From: Spirochaetaceae bacterium
Lineage (GTDB): Bacteria > Spirochaetota > Spirochaetia > SZUA-6 > Bin103
Direction: 5' to 3'
Assembly: GCA_028820215.1 (NCBI GenBank)
Contig: JAPPKD010000248.1
Location: 1 to 33,970 of the forward strand
Length of the DNA stretch: 33,970 nucleotides
The notes under the pieces are model-generated. The model saw only the letters and a list, made by a program, of their open reading frames with translations. It made no database searches and was not told where the DNA came from. The position numbers and the translations under genes are program-made. This document shows positions 31,766-33,970 of this stretch, piece by piece (position 1 is the first letter of the stretch; every line of letters starts with the position of its first letter).

Positions 31766-33457
31766 CTACAGATCCTTCAGGCGATCGACTCCACCCCTGG
31801 TGATGGTACAGCTCCCATCGGGGTGCATTCGCACGAAGTGTCGTGTTTCGTACATGATGAAACCGCTGAAACGGCCGTCATCCCGCACTGAACGGTATTC
31901 ATCCATCAGGGTTTCGGGCTCGAGTCTCCTGACGTATCGGTTGACCGCAAGGGGGATGCTGTGCCGCTCGCATGCGGCAATCACCTCCTGCGTCACTTCA
32001 TCGTTGAAGATGCAGTCGAACGGCAGATGGTAGAAGCGTATGATCCCCTCGTCGCATAATCCCTCTTCGATCCAACGCGGCCACTCGAAGTTCAGGTTCG
32101 CGGGATAGGCCAGCCGCCGGGTGGCCGCCGGATCCGGTCGATACCAATCCACCTGAAAGTTGATTCGCATGCGCTTGCCGCGTGCAGCGATCATCTGCTT
32201 CGCCTGCCGCAGGAATTCAGTATACGCTGCGCCACGGACCTCCGCAATGGTCGCCAGATCGACGCCTCCCCGCTGTTCGCACGCCTCGATCACAGCCGGA
32301 TTGAATCCGTAGTCCTCGGGGTAATCGGTGTGCGTGCTATGGTTCTCCTCGCGAAAGTCGATACCATCCACACCGGCGTCCAACATCTCTTTCACGCATG
32401 AAAGCCAGAAGTCGCGCACCTGCGGCTCGGTCTCGCACAGTGCGCCGGGCAGGTATTCGTTGCGACCGCGCGTGTAGGCGACCAGGCCGCTTTGGCCATC
32501 CTGATTGTCGACGTCCAAGTATTTCTTTTCGCTACCCCAGCCATGATCGAAGACCAGCCCCCAGTCACGAAAGTCCACCATCTCCGGCGCCCAGATGCCC
32601 CTACCATTGGCAAACACGCCCGGAACTTCCCGTCCATCGACGTCCAGCGCCACCAGCATCTCAATGGACGTGTTCTCGAAATCGGGAGGCCCGTCCCTGA
32701 AGTCGGTCGTGACCAGGATAAAGGGATCGTCCAACTCGAATCCGGAAAGGGTCAACGTCCGTACCGGATCGCCCTTCTTGGTCAGCAGCTCGTCGCTGAT
32801 GTCGTAGACATCCCTTTTCGCAGGCTCCACGTTCTCGGTGACATCGAAGTCGATATCCAGCCGCCGGTAGCGACTGTTCAGGGTGCTCGTCCAGATCTGC
32901 AGATGTCGCTTGCCGACCCGGGTGGGGGAATCATCCTTCTTGACGAGCTTGAGCCCACGGATCGGCACCGTCCTGATGTCCGGGCGCAGATCGTCGCTGC
33001 GACGCTTGATGCGGAGATGCGGGTTATCCACCACGAAGCGATCGAGCCAGGACAAGCGCCCTCCCCGGTGGCTCAGCCTGCCCACCATGGCCGCCTCGAC
33101 AGATCCCTCAGGGCACAGATGCGCGGCACCGGTCTCATAGGGTTTGAAACAGGCATGCAACTGCAGGCCTTCTTCATGAGCGGCCTCCGCTGCAACGCCC
33201 AAAGGATTACCCAGCAGGTTATAGGTCCTGCACAGCTTTTCGCTCTTCACGCTGGTGTCGCGCACCATGTGCCCCCCACGACCGTCGCCGTAGTAGCACC
33301 AGCTCACGCGCCTGACCCCACATCCGGCCAGGGTGGCCATCATGGAACCAACCTGCTCGGCAGAGATGGGGCCTTCCGCAGTCATGGCGTCGTCCGGGAA
33401 ATCCGAGAGGGCCTCAACACTGAAATCGCCGCGCCGTTCACCCTTGCTCCTCTGCAT
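31766..33457 (-). CDS. Glycosidase-like TIM-barrel protein with inserted beta domain (GHL-type)
   Basis: This 563-residue protein appears to be a split TIM barrel. N-terminal strands lie at about 40-110 (RRVSWCYYGDG, GLQLHACFKPYE). A beta-rich insertion of roughly 180 residues lies at about 155-335. The barrel then resumes with VRDFWLSCVKEMLDAGVDGI followed by DFREENH (D367, E370, E371 as candidate acidic centre), MRINFQVDWYR and NLNFEWPRW. The arrangement recalls glycosyl-hydrolase-like (GHL10/GHL6-type) proteins of unknown specificity. ATG 33457 lies 2 bases after the stop of the upstream deacetylase-like gene; the longer frame upstream is that gene's shadow. No signal peptide is visible. 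The family call is moderate and the catalytic role is unproven. Confidence 0.6.
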   Translation of the reverse strand: MQRSKGERRGDFSVEALSDFPDDAMTAEGPISAEQVGSMMATLAGCGVRRVSWCYYGDGRGGHMVRDTSVKSEKLCRTYNLLGNPLGVAAEAAHEEGLQLHACFKPYETGAAHLCPEGSVEAAMVGRLSHRGGRLSWLDRFVVDNPHLRIKRRSDDLRPDIRTVPIRGLKLVKKDDSPTRVGKRHLQIWTSTLNSRYRRLDIDFDVTENVEPAKRDVYDISDELLTKKGDPVRTLTLSGFELDDPFILVTTDFRDGPPDFENTSIEMLVALDVDGREVPGVFANGRGIWAPEMVDFRDWGLVFDHGWGSEKKYLDVDNQDGQSGLVAYTRGRNEYLPGALCETEPQVRDFWLSCVKEMLDAGVDGIDFREENHSTHTDYPEDYGFNPAVIEACEQRGGVDLATIAEVRGAAYTEFLRQAKQMIAARGKRMRINFQVDWYRPDPAATRRLAYPANLNFEWPRWIEEGLCDEGIIRFYHLPFDCIFNDEVTQEVIAACERHSIPLAVNRYVRRLEPETLMDEYRSVRDDGRFSGFIMYETRHFVRMHPDGSCTITRGGVDRLKDL

Positions 33458-33459
33458 GA

Positions 33460-33915
33460 CTACTCCAACGGCAGTCGCCAGGAATACCGATCCATCTTTT
33501 CGTGGTCCGACAACCTGGCCGTTTCGAGCGAACGTTCCGGCACGGGCAATAGGTAGTGCGTTTCCGCCCCGGACCTGATAAACCCTTCCGCGTAAGCGGA
33601 CCCGCCGCCGACCCCGAAGGCTCCGTCCGTGACTTCCAGGCGCTTGCGAGCGTACTTGCCGGCGTAGCCCTGGCTGACCAGGCACTCCAAAGCTGCAAGC
33701 TTCTGTTCGATCACATCGGTAATGTCCACGAACACGTCGTTATAGCACCCGCGGTTCGTGTCAAAAACGGTCTTGGGAATGCTGGTCGCACCGGCGCCGA
33801 AGAAGAACACCTGCGCAACGCGAACGGGAGGATTGCGATCACCCGGATCGACCGCGTTCGCAAAGCGCAGCGCATGCAGGACAATCTGGCCCGTAACCGC
33901 GTGCGGGTTCGCCAT
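33460..33915 (-). CDS. PIG-L-family deacetylase-like protein, C-terminal part (truncated or broken)
   Basis: The 151-residue frame matches the C-terminal half of PIG-L (LmbE/MshB-like) zinc deacetylases. ANPHAVTGQIVLHAL sits where the HPDHxATG motif falls, with the last His as presumed zinc ligand but the first His replaced. VFVDITDVIEQKLAALECLVSQ and SAYAEGFIR are the typical end. The N-terminal AHPDD zinc motif is absent. Reading upstream in the same frame gives LTHWPQEKDG, which also fits the family, until a TAA at 33952-33954, 16 bases from the window edge. Thus the gene is either interrupted by a stop or frameshift, or the annotated ATG 33915 is internal. Such enzymes remove N-acetyl groups from amino sugars. 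It is coupled to the TIM-barrel gene (2-base gap). Confidence 0.55.
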   Translation of the reverse strand: MANPHAVTGQIVLHALRFANAVDPGDRNPPVRVAQVFFFGAGATSIPKTVFDTNRGCYNDVFVDITDVIEQKLAALECLVSQGYAGKYARKRLEVTDGAFGVGGGSAYAEGFIRSGAETHYLLPVPERSLETARLSDHEKMDRYSWRLPLE

Positions 33916-33970
33916 GCCATCCTTCTCCTGCGGCCAGTGTGTCAGCCCGGCTTATTCGTGTAGGAGAGGA

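Overview
The window is about 34 kb of GC-rich bacterial DNA. It most resembles a free-living or host-associated spirochaete (Spirochaetaceae-like), probably from a marine or sponge-type metagenome. The case rests on three points: the Gly-Gln-Glu-Glu run after the signal peptide of the solute-binding protein at 26121-27701, which is typical of spirochaetal binding proteins; the mixture of phytanoyl-CoA dioxygenase-like, sulfatase and Asp-box genes; and diderm-type exporter parts. This assignment is inference. No rRNA, tRNA or CRISPR array was seen.

Layout. (1) 1-146 is low-complexity G-rich sequence that may be a contig-end artefact. (2) 147-4400 (+) holds two Asp-box sialidase-like genes and a GH3 glycosidase. 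(3) 14760-4404 (-) is one tightly packed run: family-5 solute-binding protein, Opp-type permeases B and C, ATPases D and F, a GH127-like arabinofuranosidase, a phytanoyl-CoA dioxygenase-like oxygenase and a sulfatase. It reads as uptake and breakdown of a decorated oligosaccharide. (4) 20567-14863 (-) is a MacAB/FtsX-type export operon: ATPase, membrane-fusion lipoprotein, a 972-residue duplicated FtsX permease, and a second ATPase with a C-terminal AbrB-like domain. A small element with 16-bp terminal inverted repeats appears to have inserted between the adaptor and permease genes. (5) 23418-20641 (-) holds an Asp-box protein and a divergent GH127-like six-hairpin protein. (6) 23445-26120 is visibly less GC-rich at its core. 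It carries a hydrolase remnant, an unknown protein overlapping a second sulfatase, and a strong hairpin. (7) 29741-26121 (-) is an LplB/YtcP-type carbohydrate ABC importer with its binding protein last. (8) 29742-30578 is transposon debris (IstB-like and IS256-like fragments). (9) 30579-31694 (+) is a fourth Asp-box gene, convergent with a glycosidase-like TIM-barrel gene and a truncated PIG-L deacetylase-like gene that runs to the right edge.

Together this is a glycan-scavenging island. Two different ABC importers, three to five glycosidase-type enzymes, two formylglycine sulfatases, a possible deacetylase and four Asp-box proteins point to sulfated, acetylated, arabinose- or deoxysugar-bearing glycans. 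The export operon in the middle looks functionally separate. The least ordinary items are the ATPase-AbrB fusion within a two-ATPase/one-permease exporter, the small inserted element in that operon, and the hairpins placed around both solute-binding-protein genes.
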